Positions 32,821 to 45,472 are shown, numbered from the stretch's first letter. The stretch is DNA of 64,000 nucleotides from Cryptomeria japonica (GCF_030272615.1 NC_081406.1:242847218-242911217), one strand, 5' to 3'. The notes: a model not told the origin generated them from the sequence alone. Translations and numbers: made by a program.

Positions 32821-34927
32821 TATAATGTCCCCTTCGGCCAATGATCACTCTTGGTGGAGAATAGCCTATTCAGGAGGCCCGTAGGCTATTTTTGGCAGAA
32901 TTAGGGTTTCCATCTTCCAGGAGGATTTTGAGTGGGAAGCAGTTGGAGTCTGGGATTTCTGATTGTGGAGTTTTTCTGCGTTTTCAAAGAGCTCTGCCCT
33001 GATGATACATGCATTGTGTTAATTTGAGGTTTGCAAACTTTATTTTTAGTAAGTAGGGTATGAGTAGCACATTTTTGGGGGTTTTTCAAGAGTTTTCGAT
33101 AATATGATATGCAACTTCATCTGACAACTCTTCAGTGGACTTACTATTTTTAGTAAGTAATAGTTGATCTCGGTTTGTGCCCTAATAGAGTTGGGAGTCA
33201 CTATTTTTAGTAAGTGTGGAAATTTTTAGGGTTTCAGTCTAGTCTGGCAGCACTAGCTTTTTTTGGCAGTTATGTGATGGCTCCGTGACTCAGTTCTATT
33301 TCTGGCAGGCATAGTTGACTTCAAGATACAGTTTAATGGACTTGGTCATTTATCATTAAAATGACACTTATATTTTTATGACATTTGGTCTGCAAAATTG
33401 TTTATTAAATATTAATACTTTGTCCAAAGTTTAATATTCAATTATTAAATTGGACGACTTAGGAAAGAGAGAAAAATATTCTATTCATAAGATTTTATTA
33501 TTTCTCCCAAGTCAAGGGTCGAAAATGGGAAAAGCATTTCAAAATATTACTTGTGGACCTTGGACAAGTTCGAACTTGTCTAGGAGAGGAAAAAATACAT
33601 CTTGGGCAGCCATATGTTGGTGTAATGAAATGAAATGCAGCGCTCACTTGGGTGAAATGAAATGTCATGTAATGTGGGCGAATTTGGAGGTATTGAATTT
33701 GAATTTCGGTGAGCAAATGTTATAAATAAGAGCATGGGCTCTCATTTCGATATCTTTTGAAAACTTACTGTTATGCTGTCGGATTGACTCCAGACTTCTT
33801 TGAGGGTTAAAACCTACTAGGGCTTTTTGCAGTTTCGAGTGTGAGACATCACTCCTAGTTGTGGTTCGATTTTGGATTGCTTGGTTTGATTTCTGTGGGT
33901 GGCGTTTGTTGCAGAGTTGAGTGTGTGGCATCTTCTTCTTTTGTAGGGTGTGATTTTTTTGTGAAGAGTGTGGCTTTCCTTGCTGGTCGTACTTACCTTG
34001 CAAGTCGTACTTTCATTGTTGGTCGTACTTACCTTGCAGGTCGTACTTTCCTTTGTTGGTTGTACCTTTTGGTATTTGTTGCTGAACGTGTTTGGTGTGC
34101 TTTTGTTGGGAGATTTCGATGATTCTGTGTTCAGCGATTCTAGTTTTTGGGTGTGTGCATATCTCCAATGTGTTTTTGCTTCGTTGGTGTGGCTTTACTT
34201 AGATTGTTGTGGTTCATCGTGACAAATTGGTAGAGTTGCAGCAAGTTGTTCTCTGTGACAGCAGTTCGGTATTGTGGTTTTTACTCTCTTGCAAAAATTT
34301 TCCTTGTTCTCGTGCTTCTCCTTCAGTTCTATGTTTGTAATAGCTTATATTTCATATTAGCTGCCATTTTTCAAAATGATTCATTGTAAAGCTAAATGGT
34401 AGTTCCATTAGCTATCACTATTTGCATCTTATTTGTAATTCCCACAACACAAGTGGAAGAGGATGGCTTGGCCGCCTTCTAAGTTTGTAATCAAGAAGTG
34501 AGTTCAGTCCTCTCGTTGAAATACTGCAGTAGAGTTGATTTGTTACAATAAGTCCTCCCAGTGAAATACTGCGGTTGAGTTGATTTTGTTTGTAATAAGT
34601 CCTCGCACTTAAATATTGCGGTAGAGTTGATTTGTTTGTGTTGGTGTTTCTCCTTGGCTGGTTTACCACCAAGTGTTCTGGTTTTCTATCCCCCTGAAAA
34701 GTGGAAAGGGCTGGCTTGCCGCCCAAATTTGTAATCAATTTCAGTTTTCAAGTACCTAACAATCCCCTCAACACTCTATGCTCTCACCCTCCTAGATTGG
34801 GCTCTCGGTGATCAGAGAGTGGAGGGTTACTTTCAGCAGCATTTGGTTTTCATTTCCTAACCATAACAAGTGTTGTGTTGAATGAAATTGTGGGAAAAAT
34901 TTGGAAAAAATTAAGGGGGATATTTCA
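32821..34927 (+). mobile_element. H1 5' LTR
   Basis: A 2,107-bp LTR from TATAATGTCCCC (family consensus TGTAATG, first dinucleotide decayed) to ATTTCA, immediately before the primer site. A TATA box lies at 33721 (TATAAATA). Three copies of the palindromic CTTACTATTTTTAGTAAG motif, whole or half, lie at about 33045-33215. A short tandem array of GGTCGTACTT units lies at 33979-34065. It aligns with 49415-51079. Confidence 0.9.
33721..34065 (+). promoter_or_regulatory. H1 LTR TATA box and downstream GTCGTAC array
   Basis: TATAAATA lies at 33721-33728. About 260 bp downstream are five tandem ~18-bp units with the core GTCGTAC (one decayed to GTTGTAC), alternating with CTTACCTTGCAG or TTTCATTGTTG. 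The 3' LTR has the same array at about 50520-50590. CGTAC is the core bound by SBP/SPL factors in plants; function here is inferred only. Confidence 0.5.
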
Positions 34928-34928
34928 G

Positions 34929-34942
34929 TGGTATCAGAGCCA
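34929..34942 (+). other. H1 primer-binding site
   Basis: TGGTATCAGAGCCA lies one base after the LTR end and matches the 3' end complement of plant initiator-Met tRNA, the primer typical of chromoviruses. Confidence 0.9.
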
Positions 34943-34976
34943 CACTTCTTGCCAACCTATGTGACAGAAGGGTTTC

Positions 34977-36137
34977 ATGAGTTACAGAGATATCAGATAC
35001 TACAATCGTGAACAGAGAAGGCAAAAGTATTAGATACCATAAATGCCAGTAGAGGAAACATTTTCAGAGGTTTTGAGAAATAGAGATGAGGAAGTTGATT
35101 CAGTAGATTCTGTGGATTCAATGGGAGAGAGAATATTTGATCAGAATGATGCAATTGTGGCTGTGGAGAAAATGGAGAAAAAATTTGATACTATGATGGA
35201 CATGATGTCCCAGATGATAGCCACTTTTAGACAGAATGCTAGAGGAGGACGTAGTCAAGACCAGAATCAAAATACTAGTGGAAATAATGCCAACACTTCC
35301 AACAATTCTAGTGGAAATGGGAATGGAAGCAACAATGGTAGAATGCCTGTTGGATCAGTGTCAAGGCCTTTGCAACCAATTTTCCTTTCAAACGAAACAC
35401 CACCTCCTGAAGTAGAAGTCCCTGTGGCTGATGAGATCTGGGCTAGTTTCGTGGAGTATGCATCACTTCCCCAAGAGATTCGAAATGTCTTGTCTCTTGA
35501 TCAATACATGAATCAGAAGAAGAGGAGGGAAGGAAGGTATGACAATCGATACTCCACTCCAAGAGACTATCAACAAGCTCTTGGGAAGGTTACTCTAGCA
35601 CATTTTGATGGAAGCAGTAAGAGCACAGCTAGAGCGTGGGTGCAAAAGTTGGACAATTATTTGTCCTTGATGCCTATGCCTGAAGAAGAGGCCATCAAGT
35701 TCGCCACCTTGCACTTGGATGGAGCTACTCGAGAGTGGTGGTACCATGGGTTGGTCACCCTTAGCCATAACTTGATCAGTACCTATGCAGAATTCACCAA
35801 CAAGTTGATTGAAAGATTTGATACCAAGGATCCGGAGGTGAAGTTTAGAGAGCTTGCACAACTCAAACAGCAGGGCTCTTTGGATACTTACATAACTGAG
35901 TTTCAAAGTCTTTCAATTATGGTTAGTAGTATTTCTGAAAAGTGGTTAGTGGTCCTATTCACCGAGGGACTTGAAGAACCATTGAAAGGTTGGGTAAAAG
36001 CCTTTGACCCGCCCACCTTGGCTGAAGCAATCAAGAAGGCTAGGAGCATGGAGTTGGTTGCCCCTAAGTCCAAATTTTAGTCAAAGCCTTTCTCATTTCG
36101 TAAAGACAAGAAGAAATTTTCTAATCAGCCTAAGAAG
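34977..36137 (+). pseudogene. H1 gag, N-terminal and capsid part
   Basis: The probable original start is ATG 34977 (SYRDIRYYNREQRRQ), with a TAG at about 35031. The long open frame then runs from 35043 to a TAG at 36078. It contains an acidic VDSVDS repeat, an Asn/Gly/Ser-rich linker, and the retrotransposon gag domain (WVQKLDNYLSLMPMPEEEAIKF ... REWWYHG ... LAQLKQQGSLDTYITEF ... GLEEPLKGWV). The reading continues (SKPFSFRKDKKKF) to 36137, where T is inserted at AGAAG. The zinc knuckle and protease follow at 45738. Confidence 0.85.
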
Positions 36138-36402
36138 TGTTGGCAGCAATATTATATAAAACTAGTTAATTAAGTTGTAATTGTCTTTGTTAGTTCGGTA
36201 ACCGGGGGATGGTAGTTACGGGTGCGACGGTTGGCACTCGCACCCCCTCGGTACCTTTATATACCTTGGAGGTAACTTGTACAAGGAACATGATTATGAA
36301 TGGAATAGCATCTCTTATGTTCTATCTGATATCTATGGCATTACTATTCTGCATTAAGTGTTCTATCTGTATGTTCTAAACTTTTCACCTAGAGGGTAAA
36401 CA
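36138..36402 (+). mobile_element. T 5' LTR
   Basis: A 265-bp LTR, TGTTGGCAGC ... GGGTAAACA, with a TATA box (TTTATATACC) at about 36256. It contains an inverted pair (GGTGCGACGG..TTGGCACTCGCACC). Confidence 0.95.
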
Positions 36403-36404
36403 TT

Positions 36405-36420
36405 TGGCGTCGTTGCCAAA
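36405..36420 (+). other. T primer-binding site
   Basis: TGGCGTCGTTGCCAAA, two bases after the LTR end, resembles the TGGCGCCGTTGCC-type primer site of Tat/Athila elements (tRNA-Asp-like). Confidence 0.65.
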
Positions 36421-36462
36421 ATTTATCTGGAGCATGGGAGTATACTACATGGCACACGGATA

Positions 36463-38872
36463 ATGGGACAACCATTGGCCGAAGGGACGAGCAATAACCC
36501 GGACGACGAACCTGAAGAACTATTCGATGGAGAACTAGCACTCACAAAGGATTTTTCCTGCATCCTCCAAGTGGCGATTGAAACACACGTGCGAAGGGAA
36601 GCCACCACCGAGGATGTTCCAAAGGATGCTGTGTGGAGTGCGCTTGGTGTAAGTCCGGCGGTAAATCGGTTGATGAGCAATTTGCCCAGCCTTCTAGCAT
36701 AGGCATTTTTGGCTCTCCAAAGCCGCAGGGAAGAGACCTATCGCGAGAACCGACGCCAACAAATCCTACGGGAGTTTCACAAGCGCCAAGAGGAGCGCAA
36801 TGAAACCGACCGAGGGATGAACAATCCGTGAATGTGTACGAACAGAGAAGAATAAAACAAGAACACCCCACTATAGTGACATACATTGTATACCAGGGAT
36901 GAATTAATAAAAGTGTTCTTTTCAATATGATGCCTTGTTCTATTGCATAAAGAGAATTTAGAATTAATGCCCAATTTGTTAAATAAAGACAAAAATAAGA
37001 AGGAATACATTGGGGACTCTGAAACCGCCCAATGAGCATTAATCCTCGAGCAACAAGTAGAACGAAGAAGAAGATTTAAGAGGATTCTCGAGGAAGGAAG
37101 CGACAGAAATGGCACAAATGGCTCTGGCGAGGGCCAGGTTTCCACACTAATAGAAACCACCAGGGAACGTTTGGGGGACCTTTCCCTAACATTGGAGGAG
37201 ATCGGTGATGGGAGTGCAGTAGAGCCGTACACACCATATAGAGCTCCTGAGACCAGAAGGGAAGACGAGACAGAGACCGAGGATAGAGAGGCCGAGGATA
37301 CCGGTGCGACCGAAGGTGTCAGAGGACACAAGGCCACGGTAGTAGAAGCAATCTGTTCGGGACAGGCTCATCAAACCCTGGTAGTCAGAGCAACTTGGTG
37401 GGACCCAAAGGACCAAATCTCGGCGGAGCACCTTTGGGAGGACAAGTGCCTGGAGGAGGAGTCCCTGGAGGGTTAAGTTCGAGTTCCAGAGGGCAGACCA
37501 GGCCGCTGCCAAGAAACATAATGGCGAATCGGCAAAAATTACCCAAATTCACCGGAGATGGGAAAGAAGACCCTATGCGGCACTGCCGTACATGTGAGAC
37601 AATCTGGTCGGCCAATGGCGTGGTTGACAAGGACGAATGGGTGGTACAATTTCCCGCCACCCTACGAGGAGTAGCCATCGGTTGGTAGTCGGATGCTGAC
37701 AAAACCCAACTGACAACTTGGGATGCATTGCACAAAGCCTTCGAAAAGGAGTTTCGACTCCTCAGAGATGATAATGAAATTGTAGCAAAAATTCTGAGCA
37801 CCAAGCAGGGGAAAAGTGAGACCATCCATGCATATAGCTGACGCCTAAGGGAATTGTTGGGGAGGATGGATAATCAACTCGAAGATGGGTTAAAGAAAAG
37901 ATGGTTTGTGGAGGGCCTAAAATCATCACTGAGAAGAAAAATGAAAATTGTACCCCCCACATCCTAAGATGATGCCTATAATCGGGCAATGGACCTAGAG
38001 AGTGAAGGGAAGACATCCAGGAAAAAGAAAGACAGATCCTCTGAAGAGGACTCCTCTAGCAGCAACGAGGGGTCGAGTAAAAAGGTGCAAGCCCTTCAAA
38101 AAGATATGCACTGCATGATGAAGGAATTCAAGAGCATGAAGGGAAGCACCAGCAAAAATGAGGAATTATGGTGTGCAGAATGTAAGGAGGAAGGTCACAC
38201 AAAAGGCTCTTGTCCCAAAAAGGCCTTCTGCGATATTTGCCAAGTGTTGGGGCATTCTACCAAAGAATGTCCCTACAACATGAAGACACGCGGGAACCAA
38301 GTGCTCTTCACCCAGGAGCAGCCATCAGCGACAGCAGGCACGTCGCAGCCCCAAGCCAACGCCACGGCATCATCTGGCGGTTACAGAGGTAACCGAAGGG
38401 AAGGAAGAGGCAACAATAATAACAATAATAATTGGAGCCGGATGCAGTATGATGCCAAGGGACGGTCGATGATTCAGTGTCGAGCATGCAACCAGTGGGG
38501 AAACTTTGCACGGGACTGCCAGAAAGAGCATCATAACACTTGTGCAGATGGTGTGGTCCTGGAGACCACGATGAGACAAATTGCCCTAAGCCAGGGGTTA
38601 ACCTCCTCAACATTGAGAAGACTAGTGAGAAGGAAGTACTGGCGATCACCCGCGCTCAGACAAAAAAGGCCACTTATCCGGACCCTCGTACAGAGAAGGA
38701 GAGATTATGGGAGGCAAAAGCCAGTATTGAACGTGAGATGACAGCCGAACGACGGAACAACGAGGTGGTGAGCACATCATCCTGTACGGAAGCCGAAAAC
38801 AACATAATTGGGCAAGTACTGCAGATGGAAGTGCCTATAAGGGTAAAGGACCTTCTAGAGACAATGCCATAG
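36463..38872 (+). pseudogene. T gag with four CCHC-type knuckles
   Basis: Gag in several frames. An N-terminal acidic region is followed by QILREFHKRQEERNE. A low-complexity, apparently non-coding stretch runs from about 36840 to 37040. Then come QQVERRRRFKRILEEG ..., a Gly/Pro-rich linker and the capsid-like domain (LPKFTGDGKEDPMRHCRTCE ... WVVQFPATLRGVAIGW, stop at 37687). After a second stop (TGA, about 37841) the frame leads to a Lys/Ser-rich linker. Zinc knuckles follow: CAECKEEGHTKGSC, CDICQVLGHSTKEC, CRACNQWGNFARDC (His replaced) and, after a frameshift, CRWCGPGDHDETNC. A poly-Asn run precedes the third knuckle. It ends at a TAG at 38870. Confidence 0.8.
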
Positions 38873-41800
38873 TTGAGAACCGCCATTTTTAGTTCCATAC
38901 AAACCACTGCTCAGGTACCTTCACGTGTGGCACGGGCGGAAGTTCTGGTCAGCCCCTCGGCTGACCCAATGTTGTTGACCTTAAATAGTGGTCGGCATCC
39001 TGCTGTAGTAGAGATGGGAATTCTCAAGGCTATCCTCAAAGACACCATCATGGACGGAGGTTCGGGGGTCAATGTACTACCAGAGGATACGTGGAAGAAG
39101 CTCAGGAAGCCAACACTATGGCCACCCACGTTCAACTTGGTAGGTGCAGACCAACACGGCATCAAGCCACTCGGCACCCTGATGGCCCAGCCGGTGACAA
39201 TCGGCATGCAACCCTTCCTACTAGATTTTGTGGTAATTCCACTCAAGAAGAAGGGGTACGACGCCATCTTAGGGAGAGGGTGGCTGGTTGCAGCAAAGGT
39301 GAACCACGACTGGAAGAAGAACACCCTTTCTATGGAGAAAGGGGGGCGGAAGTACACCATTGATCTAAGGACCCAGGTTGTTGGCAAGGAACTTGCGTCA
39401 TCTAACTCGGATTCAAAGTATTCAAACAGATGGGAGTGGGACTCCCATGAAGGTAAAGACAAGAGGGAACCAAACGAGGAAGGAGTGCTAGAACTTGGCG
39501 GATGTTCAGAAGATGACACTTCCTCATTGAATGGACTCTTCCACTGGCAAATGAAAGACTATGAAGTGTTTCACCCGGCTTGTCACATGCTACAGATTGA
39601 GGACGAGCTAGGTGAGAAGGAGAAGTTTCCGCCAGAATACACGGAGTACAAGGAGGGAGACGCCAAAGTAAATGATGTCCCAACATACGAATTTTTGAAA
39701 GATAGGCCAATGCGGTACGAAGACCCCACTGTGAAGGAGACAAACCTGGGAGACACTGCCAATCCTCGAAATATCTGGGTAGGCGACAATTGGAGCCCAG
39801 TCCTGAAGGCTACAACATTCAAAATCTTCCTGGAACACAAGGACGTATTCGCGTGGTCCTACAAGGATCTGAAGGGGGTTCTACCAGAAATGTGTGTCCA
39901 TTGGATACCATTGGTCTCAAGAGCCCAACCAGTATGGAAGAGGCTGGTACGGAAGAGGCCGTACCGAATGAATAAAAACTATGCTGCCAAGGTGAACGAG
40001 GAGATCGAACGGATGCTGGAGGCCGGCATCATATTTCGGGTGGAGACAAGTGAGTGGGTCTCACCGATTGTGATTTCACTAAAGAAGGAGGCCAACCAGA
40101 TCCACATTGCGTGGATTTTCGGTGCCTCAACGCAATCACCATCAAGGACCCGTTTCCCATACCCTTCACAGACAGTATCCTGGAGGAGGTGGCTGGCCAT
40201 GAAATGTACTCATTTCTCGACGGCTTCTCAGGGTACAACCAGATTTCGATAGCTGAGGAGGACAAGCTGAAGGCCACCTTTGTGGTGGAAGATGGAGTCT
40301 ATGCGTACAACCGGATGCCATTCGGGTTGTGCAACGCTCCCGCAACCTTCCAGAGGATAGTTCTTCACATCTTTGATAAGATGTCGGTGGGAAATTTTAA
40401 AGCCTTTTTGGATGACTGGTTGATTTTCAGTAGCGAAGACACTCACTTGGTGGTGCTGAGAGAGTGCATGGAGCGATGCCAAGGGCCAGGCTCGCCTTAA
40501 ATCCACGGAAATGCCAATTTATGGTACCACAAGGGAAGCTGCTGGGCCATATCGTTTGTAAAGCTGGACTGAATACTGACCTGGATAAGGTACGGGTAAT
40601 TGTGGAAATGGAGTCGCCCATTGATGTGACACGAGTCAAGTCCTTTTTGGGACACATTGGATACTACCGGAAGTTCATCAAGAACTTTGCCCAACTTTCA
40701 TTTCCACTCGACAAACTAACTCGAAAGGGCCAACCATACATATGGGAATCGGCACAAGGGGAAGCATTCCAAGAACTCAAGATGAGACTGGTGGCAACCA
40801 TTCTGGCCTATCCAAACTGGGACTGAGAATTCCACGTACACGTGGATGCCTCGAACTATGCCATTGGGGCTACGCTAGAGCAGGAAGGGGCACACGGGTT
40901 GGATCACCCCATTTATTTTGCGAGTAGGTTGATGTCGAAAGTCGAGAGGAACTATAGTACCACCGAGAGGGAGGCCCTCGGAATGGTCTATGCCATATAA
41001 AAATTTCGACACTACTTGCTGGCGACACCCTTCACCTTCTATGTGGACCATCAGGCCTTGATGTACCTGGTAAACAAACCCATCATCCAAGGCAGGATAA
41101 GCAAGTGGCTACTGCTACTTCAGGAGTTTACATTCACAATAATTGTACGGCCAGGCAAAAGCCATGTCATTGCTGACCAATTGTCCCGGATCAGGTCGGG
41201 AGAGCCGCTAGAAGGGGTGAATGACGACTTTCCAGATGCCCACCTATTCAAGATCGCAGTACTACCACCAAGGTATACAGCAATCGGGGAATATCTCTCC
41301 ACCTTTGTATTTCCCCAAGGCATGCCACCGGGAGAACGAAGAAAACTTGTGTTGAGAAGCCGCACGTTCCAGCTGATTAATGGTTTATTGTATAAAATGG
41401 GGCTCGACGAGGTGTTACGTCGGTGTGTGATGGAGGAAGAGGTGCCAAGCGTCATGAGGGAAGCACATGAGGGCTCGCGAGAGGCCATATGGGACCGAAC
41501 ACTACGGCAAGGAAGGTATTGCTAGCAGGCCTCTGGTGGCCCACATTGTATAATGATGCGAGAGAATGGGTAGTAGGTTGTGATACCTGCCAGAGAGCGG
41601 GGAGGCCACTAAAAAGGGATTTCATGCCCCTCAACCCTTCGCATGCTCAAGAACTATTCGAGCGCTGGGGGCTGAATTTCATCGAGCCACTCAAGGTGAG
41701 CCATGCTAGGAGGTGTCGCTACATTGTGGTAGCCACGGAATATTTAACCAAGTGGGTTGAAGCGCGGGCCCTACCTGACAACTCGGCCGTAAGTACAACG

Positions 41801-42487
41801 AGATTCATCTACGAGCAAATTATTACACGGTATGGGATCCCTATGTAGTTGACAAGTGACAAGGGTGGACATTTTGTGAACCACATTATTAAACTCCTTA
41901 CTACAGAATTCAAGATTTTCCATTCACTGTCTGGCCCCTATTACCCGCGAGCCAATGGGCAGGCCAAGGCTACCAACAAGATTCTCGTGGGCGTGATTTA
42001 CAAGTCGTGCGGTGTCGAGGGAGAAGACTGGGAAGAAAAATTACCTTCGGTCTTGTGGGCCTACCGCACAACCTACAAGGTAACCACTGGCCAGACTCCG
42101 TTCCAACTCATGTACGGGCAGGAAGCTGTGGTGCCAAGCCTTCACATTGCAATGGAGAACAAACTCGGGGATATGGAGAGCCTGAGGGATAAACTGTATG
42201 CCTTAAGCAAGCTGGACGAAAAAAGAATGATGGCACAATGGGCCACAGAGGCAGCCCAGCAAAGACGGAAGGTCTGGCACGACAAGCATCTTCGGCGAAT
42301 GAAGTTTACTCCGGGGCAATTAGTGTTGAAATTCAATGGGAGGAACGAAATCAAACCAGGAAAATTTAAAGTGCGATGGCTAGGCCCCTTCAAGGTACGC
42401 GAGGTCAATGCCAACGGGGCGATTAAGTTGTGGACGCTCGACGAGAAGGAGATACCAGACGCCGTCAATGGGTCGAAATTAAAATAG
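38873..42487 (+). pseudogene. T pol: protease, RT, RNase H, integrase
   Basis: Protease has the catalytic motif MDGGSGVNVLP. RT begins about 39900 (PYRMNKNYAAKVNEEIERMLEAGII), shifts frame near 40090, and continues through YSFLDGFSGYNQI, RMPFGLCNAPATFQR and the active-site FLDDWLIFS. A further shift near 40480 leads to the thumb (GYYRKFIKNFAQL) and RNase H (HVDASNYAIGATL; TTEREALGMVYAI). Integrase: a WWPTLYNDAREWVVGCDTCQR zinc region (shown in part), core with GLNFIEPL (first catalytic Asp replaced by Asn), LTSDKGGHF after a stop at about 41846, and NGQAKATNK (catalytic Glu replaced by Lys). The C-terminal region ends VNGSKLK at 42487, with no chromodomain. The enzyme set cannot be active as it stands. 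Confidence 0.85.
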
Positions 42488-42919
42488 TACCACGACCAGA
42501 GACGGGCGACTGATCTCGAACCCTCTAGAAGAAATAACAATTAAAAAAAAAACGTATGGTCGTACAGGTCCGCACGACAGCTGACTATACAGCCTGAAAA
42601 AAAAGGTGCACACGTACGGCAGATACACCGTACGGTGGTACCGCGGGGTCACTGTGCGGTGGCCTACCATGCCAATCGCCATAAATAAACTGCAGCGCCA
42701 AAGGGAAAAGAATTAAAACGCAGACCCAACCAACAGTAAGCTAAAAAAAATCACGGAGGAAGGAGATTGCACGCCATACGCCAAGTACACCCGCACGCCA
42801 AGTACACCATACGTCAGCCATACACCATACTTAACATCTGGAAGGAAGGGCAGCACGTGCAAGAAGGTTAAATAAAAATAAATAAATAAAACCCTATAAA
42901 AGGAGATCAAGGGAATTAA
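42488..42919 (+). other. T pol/ORF2 spacer rich in CGTACGG/CATACG
   Basis: A non-coding spacer with many CCGTACG, CGTATGG and CCATACG motifs (about 42550-42835), similar to the T2 spacer at 58434-58530 and to the GTAC-rich G2 LTRs. A TATA-like CCTATAAAAGG at about 42893 lies just upstream of ORF2 and may be a separate promoter for it. Confidence 0.5.
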
Positions 42920-45384
42920 TTGGGGATCAATGGACACAAACAGGAACAAGGCGGATTGGAGAAAACGGTTATAGCCGTTAGAAGACAAGTTACAGGGAGG
43001 GCGAAAAACTTCAGAATCAAGTGCAGACATAGGCAAGCCAGTTTTGCCATCTGGTGTGCGTATTGCAGGCAGGCTCGGGATGAGCAACAGTCAGAAAAGT
43101 AGGAAGCATCATCCAAAAACCCAGTCGACAAAGGACAAGGATGAGGTAACAGCAAACAATATTGTGTTCGAGGGTCTTAATGGAATAGACTGCAGGAATT
43201 GGTGGGCGAAGACATCTCACGATGACCCGATAAAGAAAAACCTTCGCCAGGCACAGGTACACTGGGCTATCCAAATGCCAGTTTTCTGCATAAAAGATTT
43301 TGAGGTGGTTTTGCGTGCCATGATTGGCAGCTATGATAGACACCGCCGCTAGTCTGTATTTGACTATCAACACCAACGGTTAACTATTTCCTTCACGGCA
43401 GGCGAGTTCAGCAGGGTGTTTGGCATACCGAAGTTGAAAGGGAAAAAAATCGATACTTCACAAAAAATCACTCTAGAAAACCGTGCCACCTTGCTATAGT
43501 TGATGTTGAGGGATAACCTCATGCAGGGAGAAAAAGATAGTCTCAAAAGTGTAGGCAAGAGTAGGGGGATCAAGAAAACATTTTTGGCTAAGGGAGTATG
43601 GCGATGTTTGTTGTCCGTAGTGAAGAGTCACCTTACAGGTGCCAACCGCGCATTTGACATAGCTATCGCACAAATAGTGTTGATGAATGGGCTGCACAAC
43701 GGGGTGGTGTATGACTGGGCATCACTACTGGCAAATAGGATGGATGAGTTCATGACCCTGCAGTACAAGAAATTTTACATGCCGCATCACGCCATTGGGT
43801 TATTTCTCGATGTAGTCCACACACAGATCACAGCCATTGGAGCCACAAGGTCGTGTTGCATCGGACCAGCCCCCCATATTCTACTGGTCGCACTTGGACG
43901 TCTTGGCACATGGCGCGAAGGCACGTTTGGGCACAAAAAGGAAGAAGCCCGCCATGTCAAACACGGAGTCGGACACAGAAGAGTCTGATGCTGAAGAGGA
44001 TGCGGATAGCGGCAGGGAGGAATCCGCAAACACCTCCTAGGTGAGCGGAGGGAGCTTTCGGTTGGCAAGTAGAGGGGGTGACCAATTGCTTGAAGAGGAG
44101 GTAGTGGAATCGGCAAGTACAAAAGGGTCCGTTTTAGCATCACAGGTTCAGGTACACTTTACACCAGCACGCTTAACAGAGACTTGTCAGTTGGCGGTGC
44201 CGCGGTCATTCGGGACAGTCAGCGTAGTCACCACAGTGCCAGTACCTAGCTTTGGGCAGCCTCGAGTGACGATAGCTATGACACCATCGCGGGTCGAGAC
44301 CACAACAGGGATCGACTCTAGGGTGGCCTCAGTTCAGCAGGATGGGTCGGGTGCCTTGGCGAGTGTAGGGGCTTCCATGGAGCAGGATGTGCCGGGTGTG
44401 CCAAGTTATATGCAGGAGGTAATGATGGAAGCAGGTGCTCTCCAGGATGACCTGAGTGCCTGGTTGAGTCGTTACTAGCTCACACCCGTGGCACCTGTAG
44501 GGGAGGCCACTCTATCTCTAGGCAGGGAGGTGCATTCCTTGGATATCATTGATCTAGAGGACGGGAGTTCTCCGAGCAGTAGGGCACTTCAGAGAGCTGT
44601 GTCACCCCCGGCGGATGTAGTAACCAGTCCTTACACAAAGGAGGGGGTGCTTGTGGGAGTGCAGCAGGACGGCGGAGAATTTGAGCAATTCATTGTCGAG
44701 ATGACTCTAGGAGCACAACGGCTTGTGTCATCTGCGAGACTCCAAGAGGATGCTGCCATGGTCGAGCGGATGGAGAGGTTGTTGACCTTTGCCCACACCG
44801 GATGCAGAGAGGAGTTTGGGAGGTGTTTTGAGTCTGCCGGGAGACCTGAGATAGAGAACCTGGGGATGCTGGAGGCTTGGAGCCTCACTGAGGGGGTTGG
44901 CGAGACTCGGATGCAATCATTGTTGAGAGACGTGGAGCAGGCCTTCCGGGAAGGCTATCTTGAGCTCCGGAGGACACAACAAACGGCATCTATAGCTGAG
45001 GCCTTGCGCGTAGCAGCAGTGATGACTTGGGAGGAGCTGACTGCCAGGTTTCGGGAGCTTGAGGCTACCGTGGCACAGACTCGAACAGCAATGGACATTC
45101 TAGTGGTAGATAAATCTGCCTTGGCTATACAGCTAGAAGAGGAAAGGGTATCCAGAGAACAGTTGGAGACTCGATTAGTGAGTGCACTGGAGAGCGTGGA
45201 CAAGAAGGATAAGGAGATGTTGGAGGCTGCCTACATGGTGAAGACTGCAATGGAGAGACAGATGGTGGCAGAACGAGATCTGAAGAGGACGGAGCAGGTG
45301 TACGAGCTGCGTGGGCGATTGGCGTCCACCGCTACACCACCCTTGGCGCCTTCTTCATCAGGGACGCCCTCTGCACCCCCTTAG
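42920..45384 (+). pseudogene. T extra ORF (ORF2) of unknown function
   Basis: A second ORF between pol and the 3' LTR, in several frames: a basic N-terminus (43044 frame), then a conserved domain from QVHWAIQMPVFCIKDFEVV through SFTAGEFSRVFGIP, IKKTFLAKGVWRCLL and FYMPHHAIGLFLDVVHTQI. An acidic Ser/Glu/Asp-rich linker with an RKKPA-type basic patch follows (43837-44040). The C-terminal region (44041-45384) contains a long coiled coil (MTWEELTARFRELEATVAQ ... SALAIQLEEERVSREQLE ...). The T2 copy (58532-61130) has the same order. No enzymatic motif was recognised. The conserved block is also found in L-group unit 2 and at 61552. Confidence 0.7.
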
Positions 45385-45472
45385 TTTTTTATGTTGGGTT
45401 CTATAATAAGCAATGTATTCCCCATTTTGTTGTAAGTCGTCTGGAGACAACCTTTCTATTTTGGGGGGATGA

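Noticed and set aside
36423-37512. Long minus-strand frames opposite T gag
   Set aside because: Shadows of the GC-rich gag coding strand; no recognisable protein.
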